Source: Thalassobaculum_A sp040219215
Lineage (GTDB): Bacteria; Pseudomonadota; Alphaproteobacteria; Thalassobaculales; Thalassobaculaceae
NCBI RefSeq assembly: GCF_040219215.1
Contig: NZ_JAVJSX010000019.1
Span: 134,581-198,580 of the forward strand
Length of the DNA: 64,000 nucleotides
Direction of reading: 5' to 3'
The notes beneath the pieces were generated by a model. It saw nothing but the letters and a program-made list of their open reading frames with translations, was not told where the DNA came from and made no database searches. The position numbers and the translations under genes were made by a program. This document shows positions 23,916 through 31,829 of the stretch, piece after piece; the first letter of the stretch is position 1, and each line of letters starts with the position of its first letter.

Positions 23916-24857
23916 CTATCCGCCGCCGAGAACGGACTTCGGCAGCATGACGTGGATGCCCTTGTGCTCGTTGACCAGTTGCGTGACCCGCACGTCGGCG
24001 GCAAGGCTCATCAGCATGAACGCCTGGTGGCGTGACAGGTTCGACGTCGCGGTGACCCAGTCGATCATCTGCCGCAACGCATGGCTGGCCGCATCGTCGA
24101 GATCGGGGTCCATTCCCATGCTGATCCGGTGCGTCGGCGTCTCCGCACGCGGGTAGGTCCAGCCCAGGTCCTTGCGCAGGATCACCTCGACGGTGCCTTC
24201 CAGCGCCGTCTCGATCGCGGTGACACACACTTCGCCATCGCCCTGTACGCCGTGGCCGTCCCCGAGCGACAACTTGGCGCCCTCAGCGAATACCGGCAGG
24301 TACAGCGTGGTGCCGGGGATCAGTTCCTTGTTGTCGAGGTTTCCGCCGTGAGCGCGCGGCTGAATGGTCGAGATCGTACCCCAGCCCGGGGGCGGGGCCA
24401 CGCCCATTACGCCGAAGAATGGTCGCAGCGGCAGCTCGGTGCCCCAGGGCAGCCGGCCGACGTTGCGCTCGCGATCGAGCGCGATGATCATCTGCTCGCC
24501 GGTCGGAAAGTCGTTCGGCAGCGCCCCCGCCAGCGGCCGGACAAACGTGTAGCCCCAGTCCTGACGCAGCTTGATGTCCAGGATGCGGATCTCCAGCACG
24601 TCCCCAGGCACAGCACCTCGTACGGCAATCGGCCCGGTCAGAATGTGCCCCGGCAGCTTGCGTTGAGCATGCTCATGGATCGCATACAGTTCCGGTGGCA
24701 CATGGAAACCATCGCCGGGCAGGTTGGCCGGCCCGCCGGATACCGTTTCAACGGTAACGCGGTCGCCGCTGTCGATGGTCAGCGTCGGTTTCAGTTCCGC
24801 GTCGAACCAGCCCCAATGAACCGTGTCAGGGCTGGCGCCGAGCCGATGATGCGCCAT
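23916..24857 (-). CDS. Acetamidase/formamidase family protein
   Basis: 313 residues. Family blocks in order: DRVTVETVSGGPANLPGDGFH, GHILTGPIAVRGAVPGDVLEI, PRAHGGNLDNKELIPGTTLYLPVFAEGA, SLGDGHGVQGDGEVCVTAIE. The GDGHxxQGDGE and HGGNxD metal/active-site residues are intact, so it should hydrolyse a small amide to acid plus ammonia. Usable as part of nitrogen scavenging with the neighbouring peptide importer, though they are on opposite strands and converge around the cyclase-like gene. Confidence 0.9.
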   Translation of the reverse strand: MAHHRLGASPDTVHWGWFDAELKPTLTIDSGDRVTVETVSGGPANLPGDGFHVPPELYAIHEHAQRKLPGHILTGPIAVRGAVPGDVLEIRILDIKLRQDWGYTFVRPLAGALPNDFPTGEQMIIALDRERNVGRLPWGTELPLRPFFGVMGVAPPPGWGTISTIQPRAHGGNLDNKELIPGTTLYLPVFAEGAKLSLGDGHGVQGDGEVCVTAIETALEGTVEVILRKDLGWTYPRAETPTHRISMGMDPDLDDAASHALRQMIDWVTATSNLSRHQAFMLMSLAADVRVTQLVNEHKGIHVMLPKSVLGGG

Positions 24858-24890
24858 GCCGATCTCCCTCAGCTATCCAGCGGTGCGGGA

Positions 24891-25511
24891 TTATGGACCG
24901 CGCTCGCGGCGGACGTCGACCCGTGGCGGCTCTCGCATCGCCGACACCGTGGCTGCATCCGATGCCACGCCAAGCGTTTGGCAGATTTCCGCGAGGCCGG
25001 CGGCCGGGTCGGCCTCCAGGCGGTCTTCCTGAATGGTAATGATCCGGTCGATCGGCACGCCGAAACCGCCGACCCGGGCCTGAAAGGCGGCCAATGCGTC
25101 GCGCGCCGCCGCAATCACCCGCTCGATGCCGATCGCACCGATCGCAGCGGCAGCGGCCTCGGCATTGCGGACCAGCACCAGCAGCGATATCGGCGGCGGA
25201 TTCTGGAACGGAAACAACGGGCCGGACGGGTCGTGGAAAATCACGATGCGCGCGCCACTCTCGGCCCGGACACCGGCGAACAAGCGGCTCAGTTCCGCCA
25301 CCCCTTCGGTCCGCCCCAAGCTGACGAGGTCAAGCGGCTTCGCTCCCTCAGGGTTCGCACGGCTCGACCGGATCCTGGCTCTGGCCGCCCGGAACAGGCG
25401 CTGACCGATGTCCACGGCCGGGACTGCCGCAATCTCGGGATGGCGCCCCAGGCACACCAGCAGTTCGTCCGGTCTGGTAGCCGGTCCAGCGAGCAGCAGG
25501 ATATCTCCCAT
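24891..25511 (-). CDS. Hypothetical, weak sulfotransferase-like
   Basis: 206 residues from ATG 25511. The opening MGDILLLAGPATRPDELLVCLGRHPEIAAV recalls the start of sulfotransferases, where RSGTT binds PAPS, but here that loop is GPATRPDE and lacks the P-loop residues. A later IVIFHDPSG and DRIITIQEDRLEADPAAGLAEICQTLGV also fit that fold loosely. If related, it is probably not a PAPS enzyme. The frame stays open upstream to 25718 but without a ribosome site and would cross the divergent gene. Confidence 0.5.
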   Translation of the reverse strand: MGDILLLAGPATRPDELLVCLGRHPEIAAVPAVDIGQRLFRAARARIRSSRANPEGAKPLDLVSLGRTEGVAELSRLFAGVRAESGARIVIFHDPSGPLFPFQNPPPISLLVLVRNAEAAAAAIGAIGIERVIAAARDALAAFQARVGGFGVPIDRIITIQEDRLEADPAAGLAEICQTLGVASDAATVSAMREPPRVDVRRERGP

Positions 25512-25698
25512 ACGGCGGTTGCCCCAGTTGCGGGTCACGGTGAGCGGCAGGTCATCAGCAGTGTCTCGCGAACCGACGCACACAGCAAGCGGTGGTAGAA
25601 GTACTCGCTGAATCGTTGTTTTTAAACGCACTCTTGGAGCAAGCTCCGGATCGTGACATGTTCCCAGCATTGGCGGGTAGAAGAGGTGGATATCCGGT

Positions 25699-26577
25699 AT
25701 GCAGCCCCTTGCTGCCATATCATCTCAGTGGATCGACTCGACGGGCGAGACCGTCGACCTTAGGGCCCGGCTTGGCCGGTTGGGCGACGACGTCTCCGCC
25801 TATGCGCTGCACACGCTCGGATGGGTGCGGATTGTTCAGATCTCCCGATACTCGGAGTTCAGCTTCGACGCCCGGTCCGCTCGCGACCTCACGATCGAGG
25901 CTTTGATTGACGCCCTCAGGCGCCACGCGCGGTTCGACAGCCACCAGCTGTTGCGGATCGAGGTCTATGACGGTGAGAACTGGCAGCAGCAGACCTCGTC
26001 CGACGTTGAGTCCCTGGTGAAGTTCGTGCAATACGCCTGCGCACGGGCCAGCGCCGGTGATCCGGCCGCCGTGCTGCACCAGATACCTTACTCGATCGAT
26101 CGGATCTGGACCCTCGGCGACCCGCAGGTTCGGGCGGTGGCCGAAGCGTGGCGCAGCACTGCCGGCCTGCTGACCGATGAACTGGACACGGCCATCGGTC
26201 GCGACTGCCCGGACCGCAGCGTCAAGGTCATGGTGCCGACGGACTCGACCTTCCGATTTGACCGCTACCGCAGTTCACCAACCGGGCCGTGGGACCGCAA
26301 TGTCTGGGACCGGTTCATTGGCGAAACGGTTCGCGACATCGTCCCCGACCGGTCGCTGGCAACATCGGTAACGCGGGCCGGGGAACTTGTCCTGCGATCC
26401 CGAACGCCTCGTCTGGAACGGTGCAAGGGGCCGGTACTCGCCACTGAAGGGATCCGGAATTTCGCCTGGTATCGCATCAGTCTCCCGGTGTGGCTTCCCG
26501 ACGACGATCGGACGCAGACCCCGCACGGCGTGCTGATGGTCCTGTCGCCCGACTGGCGCGAGGACGAAGCGGCCTAG
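25699..26577 (+). CDS. Hypothetical protein (292 aa)
   Basis: Unrecognised. Soluble, no signal peptide. The C-terminal half (RFDRYRSSPTGPWDRNVWDRF to WYRISLPVWLPDDDRTQTPHGVLMVLS) could be a PAS-like sensory fold; the N-terminal half holds an odd WIDSTGETVDLRARLGRLG. GAAGAGGTGGATATCCGG precedes the ATG. Divergent from the sulfotransferase-like gene (187 bp between chosen starts). Its stop and that of the converging next gene share CTAG, overlapping by 4 bp. Confidence 0.6.
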   Translation: MQPLAAISSQWIDSTGETVDLRARLGRLGDDVSAYALHTLGWVRIVQISRYSEFSFDARSARDLTIEALIDALRRHARFDSHQLLRIEVYDGENWQQQTSSDVESLVKFVQYACARASAGDPAAVLHQIPYSIDRIWTLGDPQVRAVAEAWRSTAGLLTDELDTAIGRDCPDRSVKVMVPTDSTFRFDRYRSSPTGPWDRNVWDRFIGETVRDIVPDRSLATSVTRAGELVLRSRTPRLERCKGPVLATEGIRNFAWYRISLPVWLPDDDRTQTPHGVLMVLSPDWREDEAA

Positions 26578-27368
26578 GCACGCGCCTTGGCCGCCGAACC
26601 GTCGATCTCGTTGACCCGCAACCGGGTGTCGCCGCCGATCAGTTCGTCGATCTGGGCAAACGTCACTGGCGGTTCCTTGGCGATCAGAAACATCTCGGTT
26701 CGATCCGGAATGTGCGGGCGGAACCAGCGGATTCGGTCCAGCACGTATTGCGAACGGTAGCGCTGCTTGACAACCCCGTGGTCGACGATGCCCCGTTCCA
26801 CGATGCTGATCGTCGTCTGCCGCCCCCATCTGGCCTGGATGACGCTGCCGCCCAGCACCCCCAGGACCGTCGGCAGGTTCGACACCCGCCCGCGGTAGTC
26901 CGGGCGAACCCACATCGCCCCGACCCAGACCACCGTGTCGTCAATCGTCGACGCGTATCGATCGGCCTCCCCCTCAATGAGCAACCGCTCGCCCCGGGCC
27001 ATCTGTTCCACGGGATTGGCGTAGAACAGGCTGAGGGTCGTGAGGTGGTCGGCCAGTGTAGTGACACCGAAACGGTACAGCCTTACCGCATAGGTAGCGA
27101 CGATGCCCGCAGCATCCCGGACCACGAAGCCGATGGCATCGCCGGAACGGAACGGCTTGATCTTGGGATCAAAGGCATTCGGCACGAACTTGCCAACCGA
27201 CCGGACCAGGCCGTTGAAGTGCTCGAGATCGCCGGTGATCTGCAGGTCCAGGCCTGCGGCGTGGAAATCCTGATCGAACAACGGGAACACCGTTTCCAGC
27301 GCCGCCCGCTGGTCGAGAACGTCGGCGTGGATCGGCCCTATGGAAGCGAGCAAGGGTGTTTCTGTCAT
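26574..27368 (-). CDS. GNAT-like acyltransferase domain protein
   Basis: 264 residues from ATG 27368 (GAGAGGGGGCC upstream). The centre has GNAT-like strands and a possible acyl-CoA loop: VWVGAMWVRPDYRGRVSNLPTVLGVLG, where VRPDYRGRG-type sequence is the usual motif A. FRSGDAIGFVVRDAAGIVATYAVRLY is a plausible preceding sheet. The C-terminal Tyr/Arg-rich RYRSQYVLDRIRWFRPH is unlike typical members. Substrate unknown; assignment tentative. Confidence 0.55.
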   Translation of the reverse strand: MTETPLLASIGPIHADVLDQRAALETVFPLFDQDFHAAGLDLQITGDLEHFNGLVRSVGKFVPNAFDPKIKPFRSGDAIGFVVRDAAGIVATYAVRLYRFGVTTLADHLTTLSLFYANPVEQMARGERLLIEGEADRYASTIDDTVVWVGAMWVRPDYRGRVSNLPTVLGVLGGSVIQARWGRQTTISIVERGIVDHGVVKQRYRSQYVLDRIRWFRPHIPDRTEMFLIAKEPPVTFAQIDELIGGDTRLRVNEIDGSAAKARA

Positions 27369-27582
27369 GGCCCCCTCTCCGGAAGTCACAGGGACACCGG
27401 GACATCCGGCTCCTTTGTAACCTTAGGCTGCACCGGCGCCGACCACGACGGAGCGCCCGCGACTCGGCACAGCGATTAGGGGGATTGAGGGAGGTGAATT
27501 TCGCGCCTGCCGCGACTCGGATCTCGTGAATTTGACCCTGGCAAGCCGATCTGTGCCGCTATACTGGCTCAAGGAGGAGCCC

Positions 27583-27933
27583 ATGCCTGATCAACCGACC
27601 AGCGCCATCGAGAGTTGGCACGCGCACGTCTACTTTGGTGCGGAAACGCGCGAGGCGGCCCGCGCGTTGTACGATCGCGTCACGGCGGGCTTTCCCGATG
27701 TCGAGATGGGGCGATTCCACGAGCGGCCGGTCGGTCCGCATCCGATGTGGAGCTACCAGATCGCGTTTGCCCCGGCATCCTTTGCCGAGATCGTACCCTG
27801 GCTGGTCCTGAACCGCGGCGACCTGGACGTGTTCGTCCATCCGAACACCGGAAACGGCCGTTCCGATCACTCGGCCCACGTGATGTTTCTGGGCAAATCC
27901 TACGCGCTGGACCTATCGATCTTCAGCGATTGA
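27583..27933 (+). CDS. DOPA 4,5-dioxygenase family protein
   Basis: 116 residues with the compact family pattern: SWHAHVYFGAETREAARALYDRV, GRFHERPVGPHPMWSYQIAF, NRGDLDVFVHPNTGN and DHSAHVMFLG. The conserved His residues (HAHVYF, GPHP, VHPNTG) are metal/active-site candidates of this extradiol-type family. AAGGAGGAGCCC gives a strong ribosome site. Its last bases and stop codon are inside a 27-bp tandem duplication, so the 3' end is a recent duplication site. Confidence 0.87.
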   Translation: MPDQPTSAIESWHAHVYFGAETREAARALYDRVTAGFPDVEMGRFHERPVGPHPMWSYQIAFAPASFAEIVPWLVLNRGDLDVFVHPNTGNGRSDHSAHVMFLGKSYALDLSIFSD

Positions 27934-27969
27934 TCGATCAGGTCGATCTTCAGCGATTGATCGATCAGG
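27916..27969. repeat. Perfect 27-bp tandem duplication at convergent stops
   Basis: Units 27916-27942 and 27943-27969 are identical; each begins TCGATCTTCAGCGATTGATC and ends GATCAGG. Unit 1 holds the stop of the dioxygenase-family gene and unit 2 overlaps the stop of the converging DUF6356 gene. One copy would remove 27 bp without changing either protein. Confidence 0.9.
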
Positions 27970-28210
27970 CTGGCGCCCGCCCGGCAGCGTGGTCGTCCGC
28001 CCGCTTATGAGCGCGGTTGGCTACCATCCGGTCATGCAGGACGGTGATCGTGCGGCTGCCGGTCTTCACGAACAGGAACGGCAGTATTCCGTGAACCAGA
28101 CAGGCAAGGCCCGCCAGCACCATTCGCGCACCAAAGCTGAACGCCACGCCCATGTGCTCGGGATAGGTCTCGCCAACCGACTGCGGGTGCTCGGTGAACA
28201 GGCCGGCCAT
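27965..28210 (-). CDS. DUF6356 family small membrane protein
   Basis: 81 residues from ATG 28210, set by GGAGGATCGAGAT upstream (an ATG at 28228 has none). MAGLFTEHPQSVGETYPEHMGVAFSFGARM followed by one TM (VLAGLACLVHGILPFLFV) and TGSRTITVLHDRMVANR is the family pattern. Function unknown; one pass through the inner membrane. It is divergent from the Lrp regulator with a palindromic operator candidate between them. Confidence 0.8.
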   Translation of the reverse strand: MAGLFTEHPQSVGETYPEHMGVAFSFGARMVLAGLACLVHGILPFLFVKTGSRTITVLHDRMVANRAHKRADDHAAGRAPA

Positions 28211-28242
28211 ATCTCGATCCTCCAACATCGCGTCACACTTTC

Positions 28243-28259
28243 ATTCTGACGGTCAGAAT
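28243..28259. promoter_or_regulatory. 17-bp palindrome in the DUF6356/Lrp intergenic region
   Basis: ATTCTGACGGTCAGAAT: 8-bp arms and one central base, perfect. Ten bases further is a second dyad, TTTCGCGAAA (28268-28277). Lrp/AsnC regulators bind short dyads near their own gene, so autoregulation and control of the divergent gene are likely. Confidence 0.5.
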
Positions 28260-28327
28260 ACCGCCCGTTTCGCGAAAAGAGTTTGCGATCTTTCCATCTT
28301 CGAGCTTGATATGTAGAATTTTTTTCC

Positions 28328-28786
28328 ATGGATGACCTTGATCGAAAAATCCTGACCCTCCTCCAGGTCGACGCCGACCTGGCGCTGGCCGACATCGCCG
28401 AGCGGGTCGGCCTGTCGACGACACCGTGCTGGCGGCGGATCCAGAACCTGGAGAAGGCCGGTGTCATCCGCGCCCGTGTGGCCCTGCTTGACGCCGCCAA
28501 GATCAATCTCGGAGTGACGGTGTTCGTGCGGATCAGAACCAACCGGCACGACCTGGAGTGGCTCGAACTGTTCGCCCGGGCGATCGCCGACATCCCCGAG
28601 ATCGTCGAGGTCTACCGGATGAGCGGCGATATCGACTATGTCCTGAAGGTCGTCGTCCCCGACATCACCAGCTACGACGCCATCTACAAGCAACTGATCG
28701 GCAGCGTCCCAATGATGGACGTCAGCTCGAACTTCGCGATGGAAGAGATCAAGCTGACCACCGCATTGCCGCTCACCTACGTATGA
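28328..28786 (+). CDS. Lrp/AsnC family transcriptional regulator
   Basis: 152 residues. N-terminal winged HTH (LDRKILTLLQVDADLALADIAERVGLSTTPCWRRIQNLEKAG) and C-terminal RAM effector domain (YRMSGDIDYVLKVVVPDITSYDAIYKQLIG). Such regulators form octamers responding to amino acids. AT-rich promoter just before the ATG (GTAGAATTTTTTTCC) without a clean ribosome site. Converges with hemA, 4-bp gap; divergent DUF6356 gene and the palindrome are the likely targets. Confidence 0.93.
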   Translation: MDDLDRKILTLLQVDADLALADIAERVGLSTTPCWRRIQNLEKAGVIRARVALLDAAKINLGVTVFVRIRTNRHDLEWLELFARAIADIPEIVEVYRMSGDIDYVLKVVVPDITSYDAIYKQLIGSVPMMDVSSNFAMEEIKLTTALPLTYV

Positions 28787-28790
28787 CCGG

Positions 28791-30056
28791 TCAGCGAACC
28801 GGCCGCCTGGGAAGATCCAGCGCCCGCCAAACCTCGTCCAGCGCCGACACCAGGCGTTCGATCGCATCGTCGTCGTGCAGCGGAGTCGGTGTGATCCGCA
28901 GCCGCTCGGTACCGCGCGGCACGGTCGGGTAGTTGATCGGCTGCACGTAGATCGCGTGCTCGGCCAACAGCCGGTCGCTGGCCTGCCGGCATAGATTGGC
29001 CTCGCCGACGATCACCGGAACGATATGGCTCGGATTGTCCATCACCGGCAGGCCAAGCTCGGCCAGACGGCGTTTGACCATCGCGGCACGTTCCTGATGG
29101 CGTTCCCGTTCGGTCCGGGACGACTTCAGATGCTCGATCGCCATACGGGCACCTGCAGCGACATGCGGCGGCAGGGCGGTGGTGAAGATGAAGCCGGAAG
29201 CGAAGGATCGAACGAAATCAACCAGGTCGCGGCTTCCGGCTATGTACCCGCCAAAGCTGCCGAACGCCTTGCCAAGTGTTCCCTGGATGACATCAAGGCG
29301 GCCGGCCACGCCATCGCGTTCAGCGACCCCCCCACCGCGTGGCCCGTATAGCCCGACCGCGTGCACCTCATCCAGATAGGTCAGCGCACCATGGCGCTCG
29401 GCGACGTCGCACAGCTCGGCGATCGGCGCGATGTCGCCATCCATCGAATACACGCTCTCGAACGCCACCAGCTTCGCCCGGTCCGGTGCGACCGCCGAGA
29501 GGCGTCGGTCGAGATCAGCCGGATCATTGTGGCGGAAGATCACCTTGTCGGCCCGGGAGTGGCGGATGCCCTCGATCATCGACGCGTGGTTCGCGGCGTC
29601 GGAGAACACCACGCAGTTCGGCAACCGCGCCGCCAGGGTAGCCAACGCCGCCATGTTTGCGACATAGCCCGACGAGAACAGCAGCGCCGCCTGCTTGTCG
29701 TGCAGATCGGCGAGCGATGCTTCCAGCAGAACGTGATTGTGGTTGGTACCGGCGATGTTGCGGGTGCCGCCGGCTCCGGCCCCCGACTTCATCAGTGCAT
29801 CCTGCACAGCCTGCAACACCTTCGGGTGCTGCCCCATGCCGAGGTAGTCGTTCGAGCACCAGACCGTCACTTCCGCGACCGGGCCATCGTGATGATCGGC
29901 GCGCGGAAACGAACCGGCACGGCGTTCAAGGTCCGCGAACACCCGGTAGTTGCCGTCCGCTCTCAGAGTATCGAGCGCGTCGGCGAAGAACCGATGGTGA
30001 TCCGCCGGCGTTGCTTCCGGGGATCGGGCCGTCGCCGGTCGGGCGGAATGCGGCAT
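28791..30056 (-). CDS. hemA: 5-aminolevulinate synthase
   Basis: 421 residues. PLP-dependent condensation of glycine with succinyl-CoA, first step of haem synthesis by the C4 route typical of alphaproteobacteria. Motifs: VWCSNDYLGMGQHP, GAGAGGTRNIAGTNHNHVLLE, FSSGYVANMAALATL, YLDEVHAVGLYGPRGGGVAERDG (PLP Asp/His) and the Schiff-base Lys in QGTLGKAFGSFGGYIAG. ATG 30056 follows AGGAGCACGACC; a GTG-type extension upstream is unlikely. Slightly longer at the N-terminus than most homologues. Confidence 0.96.
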   Translation of the reverse strand: MPHSARPATARSPEATPADHHRFFADALDTLRADGNYRVFADLERRAGSFPRADHHDGPVAEVTVWCSNDYLGMGQHPKVLQAVQDALMKSGAGAGGTRNIAGTNHNHVLLEASLADLHDKQAALLFSSGYVANMAALATLAARLPNCVVFSDAANHASMIEGIRHSRADKVIFRHNDPADLDRRLSAVAPDRAKLVAFESVYSMDGDIAPIAELCDVAERHGALTYLDEVHAVGLYGPRGGGVAERDGVAGRLDVIQGTLGKAFGSFGGYIAGSRDLVDFVRSFASGFIFTTALPPHVAAGARMAIEHLKSSRTERERHQERAAMVKRRLAELGLPVMDNPSHIVPVIVGEANLCRQASDRLLAEHAIYVQPINYPTVPRGTERLRITPTPLHDDDAIERLVSALDEVWRALDLPRRPVR

Positions 30057-30262
30057 GGTCGTGCTCCTGCGCGGCGTCGGCCAGCAAATCGGCGAACTGT
30101 CACCGCTGGCTGACGGAAGTGCCGGTAACAATCGCGTGTCCGAATCGCAACCGGGCGTTACGCCGCACCTATGATGCCTCCACGATGCACGACGCTACTG
30201 CAAACCGTGGGCAATGAGGATACCGTTCGCTAATACAACCGTACGACGCAAGGACGTCGATC

Positions 30263-30640
30263 ATGTTCGACCGCCCCTATTTCGACAACCAGCGCTCAGC
30301 CTTCGGCGACGAGAAGATCGCGCGATTCCTGTCGATGTTCGTGCACGAACTGTCGCAACGACGGGCCGCGCTCGACGTGGCGGCGCGATGCGGCAGACGC
30401 CAGGAACTCGCCGACCACGCCCACGCCGTTGCATCCGTAGCCGGCAGCCTTGGGTTCATGACCCTGGTAACCATCGGCCGTCGGCTGGAAGAGGACGTTG
30501 CGGAAATGCCGACCGACAAGCTGAACGACGCGCTTGGCGAATTCCGGCAAGCGATTACCGCTGCGACCGGTGTTGCCGTCGGGCTGGCCGACGAACTGGC
30601 CGATACCGCCGACGCTGGACGCCACGCCTCCGACACCTGA
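30263..30640 (+). CDS. Hpt-domain-like phosphotransfer protein
   Basis: 125 residues, helical. The motif HAHAVASVAGSLGFMTLVTIGRRLEED matches Hpt helix B/C, where a His takes phosphate and the next turn is normally LKGSA; here the Lys is replaced by Ala. ELSQRRAALDVAARCGRRQELADHAHAV is the preceding helix. GCAAGGACGTCATC lies upstream. No kinase or response regulator is adjacent, so it would be an orphan relay, or an evolved non-phosphorylated bundle. Overlap-free with neighbours. Confidence 0.62.
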   Translation: MFDRPYFDNQRSAFGDEKIARFLSMFVHELSQRRAALDVAARCGRRQELADHAHAVASVAGSLGFMTLVTIGRRLEEDVAEMPTDKLNDALGEFRQAITAATGVAVGLADELADTADAGRHASDT

Positions 30641-30654
30641 TACGGCCGCCATCA

Positions 30655-31458
30655 TCACGCCTGCCAGACGACGGGAAACATCTCGCAATCCATGACGTCG
30701 CCATGGGCCAGACCCGGATCTGAGGTCGGGAATCCAACCTCACCGGGCCGCACGCAGTAGCGCGCGTCGTCACCGGTCCAGCGGGTCGCCAGGGCACGCC
30801 GACGGTTGGCGCTTCGGTTTCCGGGGGCCCCGTGCACGATCATTGCCTGGAACACGAGGCAGTCCCCCGGCTCCAGCGCGAAACGCAGGATCCGATGACG
30901 GTCACGCTCCGCTTCGATGTCTGGAAGCGGCGGCAGACCGGTGTCGGCGTACAGCGTGCCATCGGCAAAGTGGTACGGGCTGAACTCTGGCCAGGCGTGC
31001 GACCCGGCGACGTACTCCACGCAGGTGTCCTCGGCGACCGGATCGAACGGCACCCACAGCGAGCACACCTGCCGGCCCGCGACGGCCCAGTACGGCTGGT
31101 CCTGGTGCCACGGGGTGCGTTCCGAGGTCCCGGGTTCCTTCACCAGAAGCTGGTCGTAGAAGAAATTGATCTTCGAGGCTCCCATGATGGCGCCGGCAAC
31201 CCCGGCCGCCGGGGACTCGAACACGAAGCGACGGAACGGCTCGTGACGCCGCCACATCTCCAGGTCGCCGAAGAAACGGCCGCCGGAACGTGCGTATTCC
31301 TCGCCATGGCTGCCGGGTGCGGCCATCGCGCGGTCGACGGCCTCGCCCATGTACGCGATCCAGTCAGCATCGAAGACGCCGCGCAGGCAGACGATGCCGT
31401 CGCGTTCGTAGGCGGTGATGGCCTCAGAGGAAACGGGGGCGAGCGGGCGGCGGTTCAT
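30655..31458 (-). CDS. Phytanoyl-CoA dioxygenase family protein
   Basis: 267 residues, Fe(II)/2-oxoglutarate oxygenase. The facial triad is WHQDQPYWAV (HxD) and CLVFQAMIVHGAPGNRSANRRRALATRW (distal His and the 2OG-binding Arg). FFYDQLLVKEPGTSERTPWHQD and SLWVPFDPVAEDTCVEYVAGSH are standard family blocks. It hydroxylates an unknown acyl or small molecule. Transcribed alone, converging on the Hpt gene. Complete, no missing ligand. Confidence 0.9.
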   Translation of the reverse strand: MNRRPLAPVSSEAITAYERDGIVCLRGVFDADWIAYMGEAVDRAMAAPGSHGEEYARSGGRFFGDLEMWRRHEPFRRFVFESPAAGVAGAIMGASKINFFYDQLLVKEPGTSERTPWHQDQPYWAVAGRQVCSLWVPFDPVAEDTCVEYVAGSHAWPEFSPYHFADGTLYADTGLPPLPDIEAERDRHRILRFALEPGDCLVFQAMIVHGAPGNRSANRRRALATRWTGDDARYCVRPGEVGFPTSDPGLAHGDVMDCEMFPVVWQA

Positions 31459-31511
31459 GAAGCGTTTCTAGCAGAACGCCCCCGCCCGGCGAAGCGGCTG
31501 GCAGGCGCTGG

Positions 31512-31712
31512 TCAGGCGGCGAAATTCACCGCCTGTCCACGGGGCCGGGCGGTCGTCGTGCCGCTGGACCGGGGAACGGATCCGGAGCCTGCCTGGCCGG
31601 ACACCGCTGCGCCTTTGAAACGTGGCGAAAGTCCTGAAGGCGAGGAACTCCGGGTCGGTCCGGTGATGATGATCTGGAGCTGGTCCACCGGATCGGATGC
31701 GCCGTCGCTCAT
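31512..31712 (-). CDS. Small hypothetical protein (66 aa)
   Basis: ATG 31712 with GAGGAGTTCCGAT upstream gives MSDGASDPVDQLQIIITGPT followed by a Ser/Pro/Gly-rich tail ending RPRGQAVNFAA. The frame is open 117 bp further but without such a site. No family recognised; looks disordered after residue 20. It sits alone between two genes and is divergent from the M20 hydrolase. Translation is likely, function unknown. Confidence 0.45.
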   Translation of the reverse strand: MSDGASDPVDQLQIIITGPTRSSSPSGLSPRFKGAAVSGQAGSGSVPRSSGTTTARPRGQAVNFAA

Positions 31713-31829
31713 ATCGGAACTCCTCGTACGTCGTTGCGTCCCAAGAATGCCCGACGGTGATGAAGGAAGCCTTGGCAGACAGGGTGAACGAAGAGTTAAC
31801 ATCGGCATTCCACCGATCAGGATCCTCAC

